From positions 1 to 64,000 of the forward strand of contig NW_026570342.1 of the NCBI RefSeq assembly GCF_019649055.1: a stretch of DNA of 64,000 bases, written 5' to 3'. The position numbers and the translations under genes were made by a program. The DNA comes from Paramacrobiotus metropolitanus (taxonomy: Eukaryota > Tardigrada > Eutardigrada > Parachela > Macrobiotidae). The first letter of the stretch is position 1. Every line of letters begins with the position of its first letter. Under the pieces are notes generated by a model. That model worked only from the letters and a program-made list of their open reading frames with translations, was not told where the DNA came from and made no database searches. Positions 41,822-51,565 of this stretch are shown here, one piece after another.

Positions 41822-43595
41822 CTATGACTGAGTCTGTTCTGTTGTGACTGCTGTTTTGGGTGTCTTGAGTTTTGCTGTTTTGACTGGTTTCTCCGAGTCT
41901 GCCCGTCCTTCAGTAATTCGTTCGAGGATTTCCTTATGGGCTTCATCTTCGGCGACTTCAGTTTCCTCCAGCATCTGTTGTGCCGTCAGCTTCGGTTTCT
42001 TAGCTGTTCCGTACTTCCGTTTCGGCTTAGTCGGTTCGACTGCCTGGTCAGCTGCTACGGCTTCCGTGGTCGGCGCCGATGTGCTAGGTAAGTCGACCTT
42101 CCGCTTCGTGTACTTGCGCTTTGGCTTGGTCGGTTGGACTGCCGAGTCGGCTACTACGACTTCTGTAGTCGGTGCCGACGAGTCGGTTTTCTTCACCGTC
42201 CTCTTTTTCCGAGCTGGCTTTGTTGCCGACTTCGGTTCCTCTGTTGGTCGGTTGGCTAGCTGGACCGGCGTTTCCGAGTTCTCATCCGACTTCTTCGGTT
42301 GCTCGCTGGTCGGCTGGACTTTGTCGTCAGCGACTTCTTCCGAGGTCGGTGCTGGGTCAGCTGCTATCACATCTTGCTTCTGCAGTTCTGTCAATGCAGG
42401 TGTCTCGAAGTCGGTCGGTGGTTTCTTCCGAGGTCGACCTCGCTTGTTCTTTACCTTCGGTTCAGTTTTATCCGCGTCGTTAGTCGGATTCGAAGGCTTT
42501 TCGACGGTTTCTTCCAGTTTCTTCTTCGGCTTCCGAGTAGCTTTCCCTTCTGTCGGGTCGGCTACCGGGCCAGTTGACCGAGTTGCTGGTCGACTTGTCT
42601 CGACTCGGCAATGTTTAACTCGGTCGACGGCTACTGTATCTTCACGTCCGTCTTCGCATCGGAGGAGCAAGTTGTTTGGGCCAACGTAGTTAATGACCGT
42701 CCAAACTCCATCGTAACGTTCCTTCCGAGTTGGGTCCTTGGTCGGAAATTCCACCGTTACCTTATCCCTCGGTTTGAAGGTCGGATTCGACTTCTTCTTG
42801 TTATAGTGCTCAGCATTTCGTTCGAATGCTTCATCAATGTTGATGCGGGCAATCTCGTGCGAGCGTTGAAGTCGTTCCTTAATCCGTCGGATATAGTGTT
42901 CCTTGTCCGTAAAGGTTTCCGGTGTATTCGTTCCGGCCACTATATCCTGTGGCATGGTCATCTCTCGACCATACAACATGTAGAACGGTGAGAACTTAGT
43001 CGGGGCATGGACGGCTCGGTTCATTCCGCAGACGACATAATCCAAGGCTCTGTGCCATCGGTGTCCGTCTTTTACGTCACAGAACTTCCTTATTCCGTCC
43101 CAAATCGTTTGCATTTGCCGTTCGACTTGTCCTTGTCCTTCCGGATGATGGGCAGTTCCAAGCGTATGTTGGATGCCGAAGATCCGTGCGACCTTAGCGA
43201 ACGTTTTCGCTGTGAAGTGTGTTCCTCTGTCCGAGTGGATGAAGGTCGGCATTCCGTATTTCAGTAAGACGTCCTTGACGAAGAACCGTTCGAATTCCCT
43301 CGCGGTATTCGTCTTCGTTGCCCGGGCTATGGTGAACTTCGTCAGCTGGTCGGTTACCACTGCGATGTGCTGGTATCCCTTCGTCTCCGTCCGAGGAAGA
43401 GGACCTTTGAAGTCCGCGTAGATGCGATACCAGGCTTCACCGACTTCCGTCTTTTGGAGTTTACCCGGTGGGTGACATCGTTGCTTGTTCGTCATGATGC
43501 ACTGTCGGCATTTCTCGATATAGGAGATGGCGTCACTGTTCATTCTTGGCCAGTAGTAACGCAACTTCAATGCCTCGATCGTTTTCTCCCTCCGA
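41822..43595 (-). CDS. pol: Integrase with long basic tail
   Basis: Second half of the HHCC finger (CRQC), then the DDE core: YADFKGPLP with AVVTDQLTKF (Asp), IHSDRGTHFTA (Asp), and HHPEGQGQVERQMQTI (Glu). A GPY/F-like module (GVWTVINYVGPNNLLLR) follows. The last 230 residues are an Ala/Pro/Lys/Thr-rich tail with an AT-hook-like RGRPRKKP and two near-identical units around PTKPKRKY(T/G). No chromodomain was seen. The tail may set the insertion target; that is inference. The frame is open from about 43,595, without an ATG of its own. Confidence 0.87.
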
Positions 43596-44337
43596 AATGG
43601 TTTCCGGTTTTTCCATCGTGGAGCGATCGGATGATTTGGTTGCGCATAAAGAGTGGTACGACGAAGCACCGTTCCAACTTTGTGTTGATGGTCTTCAATC
43701 TGTACAAGACTCCTTGCGCCATCTGGTAATGTTCCAGATGTTGCGACTTATGGTCGAGGTTCTCTGGGTGTTCCAGTTCGTCAATAATTTTGCGTAGTTG
43801 AGGGTCTCGCAACTGCGCTTTTCGAAGTTCCACGTTCGGTTCGGGTGGAGGTGGGAGTGTCTTTTCAACTTCCAACTCCTCGTCTTCCGCCGTGTTGACG
43901 GTTCGAACTGTCGGTTCCGGTGTTTCCGGTGCCGGGATGTTAATGACTCGGACTTCTGTCGTGCTCAAGTCGTCCCAGTCGGTTATGACATTGCATCCGG
44001 GGAGAACCGGTGGAAGGGGGATTTTCGGTGGTTCCTTTAGATCCTTCTTCCTTTTCTTTGAGGCATTTGCCTTCAGACGTCTAAGAGTTCGTATTGTGCA
44101 GACCTTAATTTCGTCTTTGAAGTCCTCGAAGTTGGGGACTTGGTCCAACTCTTCGTGTGGATCTTTGTCGTCACTACGTTCGAGTGGCCATCTCGACAGG
44201 GCGTCCGCATTGTCGCAGAAAACTCCCGGCTTATACTCGATGGTTATGTCCCGTCCTTGTAAAGCCAGTGCCCATCTCGTTAGTCGAGGATTGATGCCGG
44301 GTCGGTTCGACTCGCATCGGAGCAGGTTCTGCAGTGC
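43567..44337 (-). pseudogene. pol: RNase H end, connection and integrase zinc-binding start
   Basis: It is in the same frame as the segment above, after the TGA. It begins with the RNase H tail (NPRLTRWALALQGRD, then KPGVFCDNADALSRWP, the usual NxADxLSR block). A linker follows, then the first two ligands of the integrase HHCC finger (SLHDGKTGNHFG). The frame fails near 43,590 at a GGGAGAAAA run; integrase goes on in the -1 frame. Confidence 0.82.
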
Positions 44338-45250
44338 TCAATGATCCGTTCTTACGGTGAATGGTCCGTGGTCGATGAAGTGCTTGAATTTTTGCACGGC
44401 CCATACCACGGCCAAGCATTCCCATTCAGTAACTCTATAATTGAGTTCCGGTCCACGTAGGACTCGACTGGCGTAGGCAATTGGATGATCGTCTTGTGAG
44501 ATCACCGCGCCAAGTCCGGCTCCGCTTGCGTCACATTCGATGACGGTCTTCTTAGTCGGGTCGAACTTTGCCAGTACGGGTGCTTCTGTTAGCGCTTTCT
44601 TGATGTCATTGAATTCAGCCGTGTGGGCTTCCGTCCAATCGAGCTTGATATTTTTATCCTCCCGGAGGAGCTCGTACATCTTTGACGTCTTTTGAGCGTA
44701 TCCTCGGATGAATTTCCGGTAGTAGTTGGCCAGTCCGAGGAACGACCTGAGTTGCCGTTCAGTTCTCGGGCAGCTCTGTTCTGCAATACAGGCCACTTTC
44801 TCGTCATCGGTCTGGACTCCGTTCTTGCTAAGGACGTGTCCGAGGAACAGCAGTCTGTCGGTTCCGATCTCACATTTGGAGGGTTTGACCGTGAATCCAG
44901 CATCGCGGAGGCATTCCTGAGTTGCTCGGAAAGCCTCAAGGAAGTCTTCGAACGTTTTGCCGAAGAAGATGATGTCGTCGATGTAGGCGAACACACCCTT
45001 CTTCCGAGCTGATGCCGTAATTTTATCCATATGCATTTGGAAGGTTGCTGGTCCGTTGCAGACTCCAAACGGCATACGGTTAAATCGCCACATGCCTTCG
45101 GGTGTAACGAAGGTCGTGTAGTCCTTGGACTGTTCATCCATGGGAATTTGCCAAAAGCCGGACTGACAGTCTACTTTGCCGTAGTATTCCATTCCGGCAC
45201 ATCGGTCTAGTAGCTCGTCCGGGTTTGGTAGTGGTAGTTGTTCTTGTTTG
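44338..45250 (-). pseudogene. pol: Reverse transcriptase palm/thumb and RNase H, first part
   Basis: It continues RT with KVDCQSGFWQIPMDEQ, MPFGVCNGPATFQ and the catalytic YIDD box (FAYIDDIIFF), then LGLANYYRKFIRGYA. RNase H follows: IECDASGAGLGAVI (first Asp), ECLAVVWAVQKF (Glu) and FTVRTDH (Asp). A TGA at 44,338-44,340 stops the frame right after TDH; the same frame stays open and RNase H-like downstream. The catalytic residues are present, but the protein is truncated here. Confidence 0.88.
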
Positions 45251-46727
45251 TGACGGCATTCAACTTGATATAATTGATGCAGAAGCGTGTTCCTACCGTG
45301 CCGTCTCCGTTCCGTTTCGCGGCTAAGACGACGGGGAAGCTCCATGCAGCCGATGACGGTTCGATGACTCCTTGGTCGAGCATCTCCTGCACGTGTTTTT
45401 GGATGAATTCACGTCCCTTCCAGCTTGTCCTGGTGGGATTCATCTTGATCGGCTGCGCCCCTTGGACATCTATGGTATGTGTTACCCCTTTGACGTCTCC
45501 GTAAGGTTTCTTCGAGGTGGGAAATACGGTCCGGTAATCCCATGCAACAGCCTTTAGTTTGGCTAGTTGCTCGTCGGTTAAGTTTTTACCGAAGTTCATG
45601 GAGTCGATGATTCTTCGTCGCTCCTCTTGGGATTCCGCGTCTTCCTGCTCGACTTCAGCCGTGTTAACTCGTGCCTCTTCAACTTTCTGGTCGTCCGTCA
45701 TCATAGTGAATGCTTCGGCTCGACCCATCGGGGCACCTTTGCGTAAGGTTACCTCTCGATGAGTGTGATTTGCCACCATGATGGTGAATCGTTTCCCATC
45801 ATGCTTGGTTACGCCGTCCATGAATTCGATTCCGTCTCGTTTGGGGTCGGATCCACCGAGGTACATCAATTTTTGGTCCTTGGATACCGGTACGTCCAGG
45901 ACGACTTCTACCATAGTTACGGCTCGAGGAATGAGTTTGACTTTCCGTTGAGATCGAACTCCTGTTGCCTCGAAAACTTCGAACTGGAGTTTTGGCTTCA
46001 CTTCCCGAGTCGGGGACCAAGTCTTCGCCACTCTGTGTGGGAGTTCCCATTCGACGAATTCATTGTTGATTTCCGGTTCATAGACATCAGCATATTGCAT
46101 ATGTCCAAGTCGAACGCCTTTCTTCAGCACCTTCGTTTGGTGAGTCGTACTCTGAATGTTTATCCAGGCCGTGTCGTTTGTCGGTCGGATGTCGATCTTG
46201 GCTTCAATTGGCCGAATAGGTCGGATTACCCGTTGTAGGGTGGAGAAGTAAATCGGTCTCCTCGGGTCCATTGGTTTGGCCGTCCGTATCTTGATTGAAC
46301 ATGTTGACCATGGTGGGAGGGAGACTCGTTCGCTGTTGAAGACGACTTGTCGGTCTAGCGCTTTCGTCTCTACGTGGGAATCCAGCTTTAAGTGGTGGAC
46401 TTCTGGGCATTTGTTGTCCAGGTCCAACTCTTCGATCGTCGTTACTTTGGCGATTCGTGCCTTCCATGAGTTGAAGTGCTCCGACTTCTGTTGGTCGGTT
46501 AGGTTAGCCGAGGTCGGTTGTTCGGTTGACAACTGCTGGACGACTATGGTTGGAGGTCGGTTATTGTCTTCCTCTGGTTTACCTCCTCCGAATTCCCACA
46601 AAGCTTTAAGTTGGTCGAGTTCCTCCTGTTGTTCGGAGTCGACTGGCTTAGGTTGTTCAGTTTGTTCCGGTTGCTCGACTATAAATTCTGTGTGAACTAT
46701 AGTCCGCAATGCCGTAGTCCTCGCCAT
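45207..46727 (-). pseudogene. pol: Reverse transcriptase ORF, N-terminal part
   Basis: It starts at ATG 46,727 (MARTTALRT). Two beta-rich linker domains with the same end pattern lie between protease and RT: LKKGVRLG and LRKGAPMG, each preceded by a run of short hydrophobic strands. The RT fingers begin near residue 410 with IQKHVQEMLDQGVIEPSSAAW, PVVLAAKRNGDGT and RFCINYIKLN. The frame is lost near 45,230, a few codons after that motif, and RT continues in the -1 frame. This lies in the conserved core, so I read it as damage (or an assembly indel), not regulation. Confidence 0.85.
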
Positions 46728-48741
46728 ACCGTTGCCAAAATGCAGCCGTTGACGATTCTCCGTGCAACTGGACTCGCTGCATGTAGGCAAAGAGTTGGAA
46801 GCCTAGTTCCTGGCAGGGCATTTCCAAAGGCCGTGGGACGGGAAGTCCGTATTCCATGTACTGTCGATGGATCGGAATTCGTTCGTCTTCCCATTCCCAA
46901 GCTTCGTCCTCTATATCGTTCATGAGGGCGATTACGGGTTCACACATCTGTTGTGCGTCCCGTATTTGCTCGTAAGTTACCGCTCCGTTCTGTCGCAGAG
47001 TGGTCACCATCTCCAACGTCCGTTGGTCGAGAAAGTGTCGAGCTCCCGAGAACCAAGTTCGGTACCTTTGTCGTACCTCTTCTAAGTTCCGAGCATCCGC
47101 TTCAGCGGATGCCTCTGGTATCGGGATAGACTTTAGTACTGTCTTGGCCGGTCGTAATGTACCGGTGTTTTTCCGTCCTTCGTACGCTTCGATGGCGTTG
47201 TGCAGTTTAAGTTCCTCGAGCAGAGTCCGGTTGTTATTCCGGCAGTAACGGCAAATTCGCGAAGGGTCCGACGGGTGATCAATCCGACTTATCCTTGCTT
47301 CACTTGGTAACTCGCCCGATGCCTCTGGTATCGGGATAGACTGCACTACCGTCGTTCCTACCGGTTTTTCCGTAGTAGGGATCGGTGTTAAGACGAAGGT
47401 AAACTTCGAATGGAGGTAGTCGCATCCGAGCAGTACTGGAATGTCCGCTTCAGTCGGCTGGACGTGGAAAGTATGGTGGCTAGTAAAGCCCTGCATTGTT
47501 ACAGGTGCAGTACAGCAGTGAGACACCATAAAGGCGACTTGTCCGCCTACACCAAGTATTTTGGTGTAATGTCCGAGGGGTTGCATCGTTAAACCGTTCC
47601 TCTCGCAAAACCGTTGTTCGATGAGCGAAGTCTCCGCTCCGGTATCCAACATCGCCATTGTGGGCGTGGATCCGACTTGGATTTCGTGTGTCCAAGCTCG
47701 AACTGTCTTCGGTTTCTTATGGGTTCCTTTCTCGAACGTCACTTCCCGCACCGTTGGTTTGATGGAAATTAATGACACCGGTCCGTGGTCGGCTGGCTGT
47801 TGAGTTGAATTTTGTGTAAGTTCGACTCCGACTTCTCCCGCTTCCTGTACCTCGGGTCGGTTAGCTACTCCGTCCTCCGGTAGTTTGGCGGTTCCGAACC
47901 GTTGTGCCTGAGCCAATATCCTTTCCTCAATTGAGTCGTTTGTTGGTATCAATTTCGACCACATGTAGTCGATGTTGAGGAATGTTCGAGAACTGGCTAT
48001 CGTTCTGGCTGGTCGCTCTTTTGGCTGGAAGAGGTCCGCTTCTCCCGGCCGAGAGTAAACAGGTACCTGTGCTTCCAATGGGACTGTTTCCCATTGTTCG
48101 ACTTCTCCTTCCGATTCTTCGGTGAGGTCGATGGCTGCCATTGTCGCAGCGTATCTATCCGTTGCGCGTGCGGATGATACATTGGGGTAGTTCCTGTTGC
48201 CCCGGTGCGTGAATCGGCGTCCCGGTCCTCCGCGTCTTGGGCCTCGTCTGGGCTGCTCGGTTGAGTTTATCCTCAACGGCAGTCCGGTCCAACTTCCGTG
48301 GCCGGGCCGTACTACGTCACTTTGTGTGACGGACGGCGCAGTCGCGTTGTTTGCGCTGCTTAGGTCGGGCAATTCTTGCGTTCCGACCTCCGACGTTCCA
48401 GCGCCAAGTTGATGCGCTGGGTCGGTTGCCTGGAGTACTTGTTGTATTCCGGGCCAGGCTTCGACGGTGCCATTGTTGACGTACACGCCGAGCCGAGCAG
48501 CTAACTTCCGAGCTGTCTCTACCTCCTTTGTGGAAGTCGACATCGCTTTTGCGAATTCATCTACTGAACTGTTTTCGTTCAGTCCGAGTAGTTGGAGGAT
48601 GACTTCTATCTGTTGAGTGCCTTCCTCGACCGTTATGGGCGTATCCAATTCGTTCCGGTAAGTGAGCGGCTGGTTAGTCGGGTTATCCTTGTCCGGTGGT
48701 TCGGTCGGATGTTGGAGGTCGAATGAGTCACCGGAGCTCAT
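46657..48741 (-). CDS. Retroviral-type aspartic protease ORF
   Basis: It starts at ATG 48,741 inside gag's stop codon. About 360 residues of N-terminal extension come first, with a small helical segment (SVDEFAKAMSTSTKEVETAR) and an RG-rich patch (PRRGPRRGGPGRR). The protease follows, with catalytic DTGAETSLI at residues 366-374, ILGVGGQV flap region and VLLGCDYL near 440. A further 200 residues carry a duplicated PIPEAS(G/A)E peptide. It should cleave the polyproteins. The end overlaps the RT ORF (ATG 46,727) by 71 bases in another frame. Confidence 0.85.
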   Translation of the reverse strand: MSSGDSFDLQHPTEPPDKDNPTNQPLTYRNELDTPITVEEGTQQIEVILQLLGLNENSSVDEFAKAMSTSTKEVETARKLAARLGVYVNNGTVEAWPGIQQVLQATDPAHQLGAGTSEVGTQELPDLSSANNATAPSVTQSDVVRPGHGSWTGLPLRINSTEQPRRGPRRGGPGRRFTHRGNRNYPNVSSARATDRYAATMAAIDLTEESEGEVEQWETVPLEAQVPVYSRPGEADLFQPKERPARTIASSRTFLNIDYMWSKLIPTNDSIEERILAQAQRFGTAKLPEDGVANRPEVQEAGEVGVELTQNSTQQPADHGPVSLISIKPTVREVTFEKGTHKKPKTVRAWTHEIQVGSTPTMAMLDTGAETSLIEQRFCERNGLTMQPLGHYTKILGVGGQVAFMVSHCCTAPVTMQGFTSHHTFHVQPTEADIPVLLGCDYLHSKFTFVLTPIPTTEKPVGTTVVQSIPIPEASGELPSEARISRIDHPSDPSRICRYCRNNNRTLLEELKLHNAIEAYEGRKNTGTLRPAKTVLKSIPIPEASAEADARNLEEVRQRYRTWFSGARHFLDQRTLEMVTTLRQNGAVTYEQIRDAQQMCEPVIALMNDIEDEAWEWEDERIPIHRQYMEYGLPVPRPLEMPCQELGFQLFAYMQRVQLHGESSTAAFWQRYGEDYGIADYSSHRIYSRATGTN

Positions 48742-51044
48742 CGACCTTGGGCGTTTCCCGGGGAGTTACTCCGAGCCGGCCCATTGTTGGGTGGCGTCGA
48801 GTTCAGTGACTGGCGGGGCGGCAACGGTTCTCTGTATGCCGGGGAACCTTGTTGGTTCCCACCGCTATTGTTGCGGTTTCCGCCGTTCCCCTGGCCGGGC
48901 GACCGGTTTCCGTTATCGGGGCTACCCGAGCCTCCTGCCTGTTGGCGTTGGCGCGGCGGCGGCACAATGTCCTTCCAGAAAGGATTAGCCGAGCCAACCG
49001 GGCCATTCGTCGAATATCGGCGGTACCAGTCGTCGTACCACCGAAGGTTCGGATTGTTATCCGAGCCATAGATGCAGCGCGACTCGTCATGGTTATTAAA
49101 CATGCAGTGCCTGCACCGGAAGGTCTTGTCCTTCGTCCACTGGAAGAAGGCTGCCTCCATTTTGTCGACGTTTGTTGACGCCTGACGAGCACTCTGTTGT
49201 GCCTGAGGAGGTCGGTTGCCTTGTGGGCCACCGCCTCCGCCGCGGTTAGGGAAGTTCCCACGGCCGCGATTCCCGCCGCCGCGTCCTCTTCCGCGACCAT
49301 AACCTCCGCCGCCATATCCTTGTGGAGGATACTGTCCGTATGCGGAGTACCCCTGGTTCGAGTTCTGTCCGTAACCAAAACCTGTGTTGTTTTGGTTACC
49401 GCCCGAGCTGTAACCTGGGCCTCCGTAGTTGTTAACGGGGGCTCCTGTTCCAGGCGCCGGGGGGTTCGGATTTGCTGCCGTCACGCCTGCCCAAGTCTGT
49501 TGCTGGACTGGTGCTTGTTGTACCGGTGGCGTCGGAGCCGGACTTAGTTGTCCGTACTGTGCCGTCGGAGCTTGATATCCCGGCATCATGTGTGGCTGAT
49601 ACGCAGTCTGTTGTGGTATCGTCGGAGGTGGAGTCGGAACAGGTGCAGGTGTTGCTGCCCGAACTCTGGCGTAGTCGCTATCGCGCGATTTCCGCACCTC
49701 ATACATTTCCTTGCCGTTAACGAAGTCCCGTAAGTAGTCACGGAACTCGATCGGCGTTGCTGGCATCCTGATTTCCAGGGCCTCCCGCAGTTTGGGTTCG
49801 TGGATGTTTTCCCTGAGATGATATAGTATCATCTGATCGGTGACGGTGGGGACTTGGGACTTCATGAACATCATCGCGTCGTAGTATTGTTCCGGCGTTT
49901 CTTCGCCGAAACGGAATATCCGTTTATTGATTCGCGATATCATGTTCACCTCCTTGTTCTTGTCCGCAAATCGTTGCTCGAATTTGGTCAGCCATAGGTT
50001 GACTGGCCATCCGCCGATTGGTTCTCCAGCGGCTTCGAGGGTGTGCCAATGTTCCGCTTGGCCATCTAGTTGGGCTACCAAGTCCGACATGAAAGTCTGA
50101 TCGTCTTCATACCATTGTTGGGCTTGACGATACAGGCTTCGGATCTGCTTGAGCCACCCGTGGAGTTTAGTATGGTCACCGTCGAACGGCGGTAAGGGTT
50201 GCCGACGTCCGTGGGTCATTGCACGTATCAAAGCGACGTGTGCTGGATCCTGTGCGAGAGGAATCGGATTTGCCGCCGGTGCAACTTGTTGTGCGACCGG
50301 GGCGGGTGGCGGGTTGGCGTATGGCATGTGACCTTGTTGGTCTTCGTACGCCCCCTGTTGGTAGGCTTCGTCGTTATGATCGTTGTATCCGTCCTGTTGC
50401 GGATATCGAGCCTGAGCGTCTTCATGACGAGGCTGTTGCGGCTGTCCACCATACTGTTGTGGGGGAGGCGCTCGATTTTGTCTCGGCGCCGGCGGATAGA
50501 ATCCACTTGGCTGGTCGTTGACTCTTCCGTACCGGTCGGGCTGTGTTCCCGGAGCCGGCATCCGACTTTGTGTAGGTCGGTTTGGAGGCCTCCGGCCTTG
50601 TTGGTCGGAGCTGTCGTCTCCGTTTCTTCCGTCCTGCTGCTGGTCAGCCATGCTGAATGACCGAGCTCGCCCGCGTTCAGAGTCGAACTGCGGGTTCTGG
50701 CGGAGCAGGTTCGGGTTGGAATTCGTCCGTGGTGGGCGGTATGCCTCCATGCCAGGCCTTGGTGGTTGGATTGGGAGACGTTCGGCATCCGTTGTCCGGT
50801 CTCCTCTGGCATTGGGTACCGGCGCGTACGTTGTTGTGCGCGTCGCGTACGAGGTGCTTGTATATGCACCGGCCGACGTCGTTGTCGCCACGTTCGACGT
50901 TGGTACTCGTGGTGCCGCGGTCGACGTATTGTGTTCCGGTTCCGGAGCACTCGGTACAGTTGGTGGCTGTGGGATTGTTCCCACACTCGGGTCGGTTGTT
51001 ACGACTCCGACGAAGTAGGAGGTGTTGTTCTCCTTCTTCGCCAT
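48738..51044 (-). CDS. gag: Gag polyprotein
   Basis: The first ATG is at 51,044 (MAKKENNTSYF); the frame is open slightly further. Layout: a Pro/Thr/Asn-rich N-terminus of about 270 residues; a retrotransposon gag core with LPPFDGDHTKLHGWLKQIR, LDGQAEHWHTL and WLTKFEQRFAD; a Gly/Arg-rich stretch (GGGGYGRGRGRGGGNRGRG); then a CCHC knuckle CRHCMFNNHDESRC (spacing 2-4-4). At about 770 residues it is longer than most Gypsy Gags. The stop TGA overlaps the next ATG as ATGA (48,738-48,741). It packages the element RNA into particles. Confidence 0.88.
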   Translation of the reverse strand: MAKKENNTSYFVGVVTTDPSVGTIPQPPTVPSAPEPEHNTSTAAPRVPTSNVATTTSAGAYTSTSYATRTTTYAPVPNARGDRTTDAERLPIQPPRPGMEAYRPPRTNSNPNLLRQNPQFDSERGRARSFSMADQQQDGRNGDDSSDQQGRRPPNRPTQSRMPAPGTQPDRYGRVNDQPSGFYPPAPRQNRAPPPQQYGGQPQQPRHEDAQARYPQQDGYNDHNDEAYQQGAYEDQQGHMPYANPPPAPVAQQVAPAANPIPLAQDPAHVALIRAMTHGRRQPLPPFDGDHTKLHGWLKQIRSLYRQAQQWYEDDQTFMSDLVAQLDGQAEHWHTLEAAGEPIGGWPVNLWLTKFEQRFADKNKEVNMISRINKRIFRFGEETPEQYYDAMMFMKSQVPTVTDQMILYHLRENIHEPKLREALEIRMPATPIEFRDYLRDFVNGKEMYEVRKSRDSDYARVRAATPAPVPTPPPTIPQQTAYQPHMMPGYQAPTAQYGQLSPAPTPPVQQAPVQQQTWAGVTAANPNPPAPGTGAPVNNYGGPGYSSGGNQNNTGFGYGQNSNQGYSAYGQYPPQGYGGGGYGRGRGRGGGNRGRGNFPNRGGGGGPQGNRPPQAQQSARQASTNVDKMEAAFFQWTKDKTFRCRHCMFNNHDESRCIYGSDNNPNLRWYDDWYRRYSTNGPVGSANPFWKDIVPPPRQRQQAGGSGSPDNGNRSPGQGNGGNRNNSGGNQQGSPAYREPLPPRQSLNSTPPNNGPARSNSPGNAQGR

Positions 51045-51565
51045 TTCCTGGGTCGGATTAATTCCCACAGGATGTCACTGATTGTTCGTGACGGCTGTTC
51101 ATCCTGTGCCATGGACGTCCGGTATGAAGGGGGTTCAGCCCGACTCTGCTCCCGATATGAGGGAAGTTCAACCTGGCTTTGTTCCAGGTGTGAGGTAAGT
51201 TCGACCTGGCTTTGTTCCAGGTGTTTCTTCTCCTCCCTCAGGCACCGTGTTTCGGTGTCCATCTCGACCATCTGTCGCATCATCTCCGTGAGATTGCGAG
51301 CGGCTTGTTCGCCGAATTCGTACAGCTCGGTTTCGCGGGCTTCCAGGTAAAGGATGCGGCTGTGTTGCGCCTCATTTACCTTTTGGGCCTCGTTCAGGTT
51401 GTACTCGAGTTGAGCTCGGAGTTTCTGTTCCTCCTTGAGGACTTTGTTCAGTCCATGGACCTGGTCGGCTAGCTGGGCGTTTGCTTCCACCAGGTCGACA
51501 TCGGCCGTCCTTTGGTTAGGAAAGCCCATGTCCCGAGCGTTCGCGTCAATGAACCGTCGTCCCAT
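50999..51565 (-). CDS. Pre-gag coiled-coil protein segment
   Basis: An ATG lies at 51,565, but the frame is open and protein-like upstream of it (SEIELVFTR), so it may not be the true start. Strong heptad pattern: VEANAQLADQVHGLNKVLKE, EEQKLRAQLEYNLNEAQ and EARETELYEFGEQAARNL. Near the end a short tandem repeat (LEQSQVELTSHLEQSQVELP) copies itself. The frame overlaps the gag start by 46 bases. I infer an assembly or scaffold role from the coiled coil only. Confidence 0.6.
   Translation of the reverse strand: MGRRFIDANARDMGFPNQRTADVDLVEANAQLADQVHGLNKVLKEEQKLRAQLEYNLNEAQKVNEAQHSRILYLEARETELYEFGEQAARNLTEMMRQMVEMDTETRCLREEKKHLEQSQVELTSHLEQSQVELPSYREQSRAEPPSYRTSMAQDEQPSRTISDILWELIRPRKWRRRRTTPPTSSES

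Noticed and set aside
45207-45250. Programmed -1 frameshift in RT
   Set aside because: No slippery heptamer or pseudoknot is visible, and the shift falls inside the conserved fingers domain, where a partial product would be useless.
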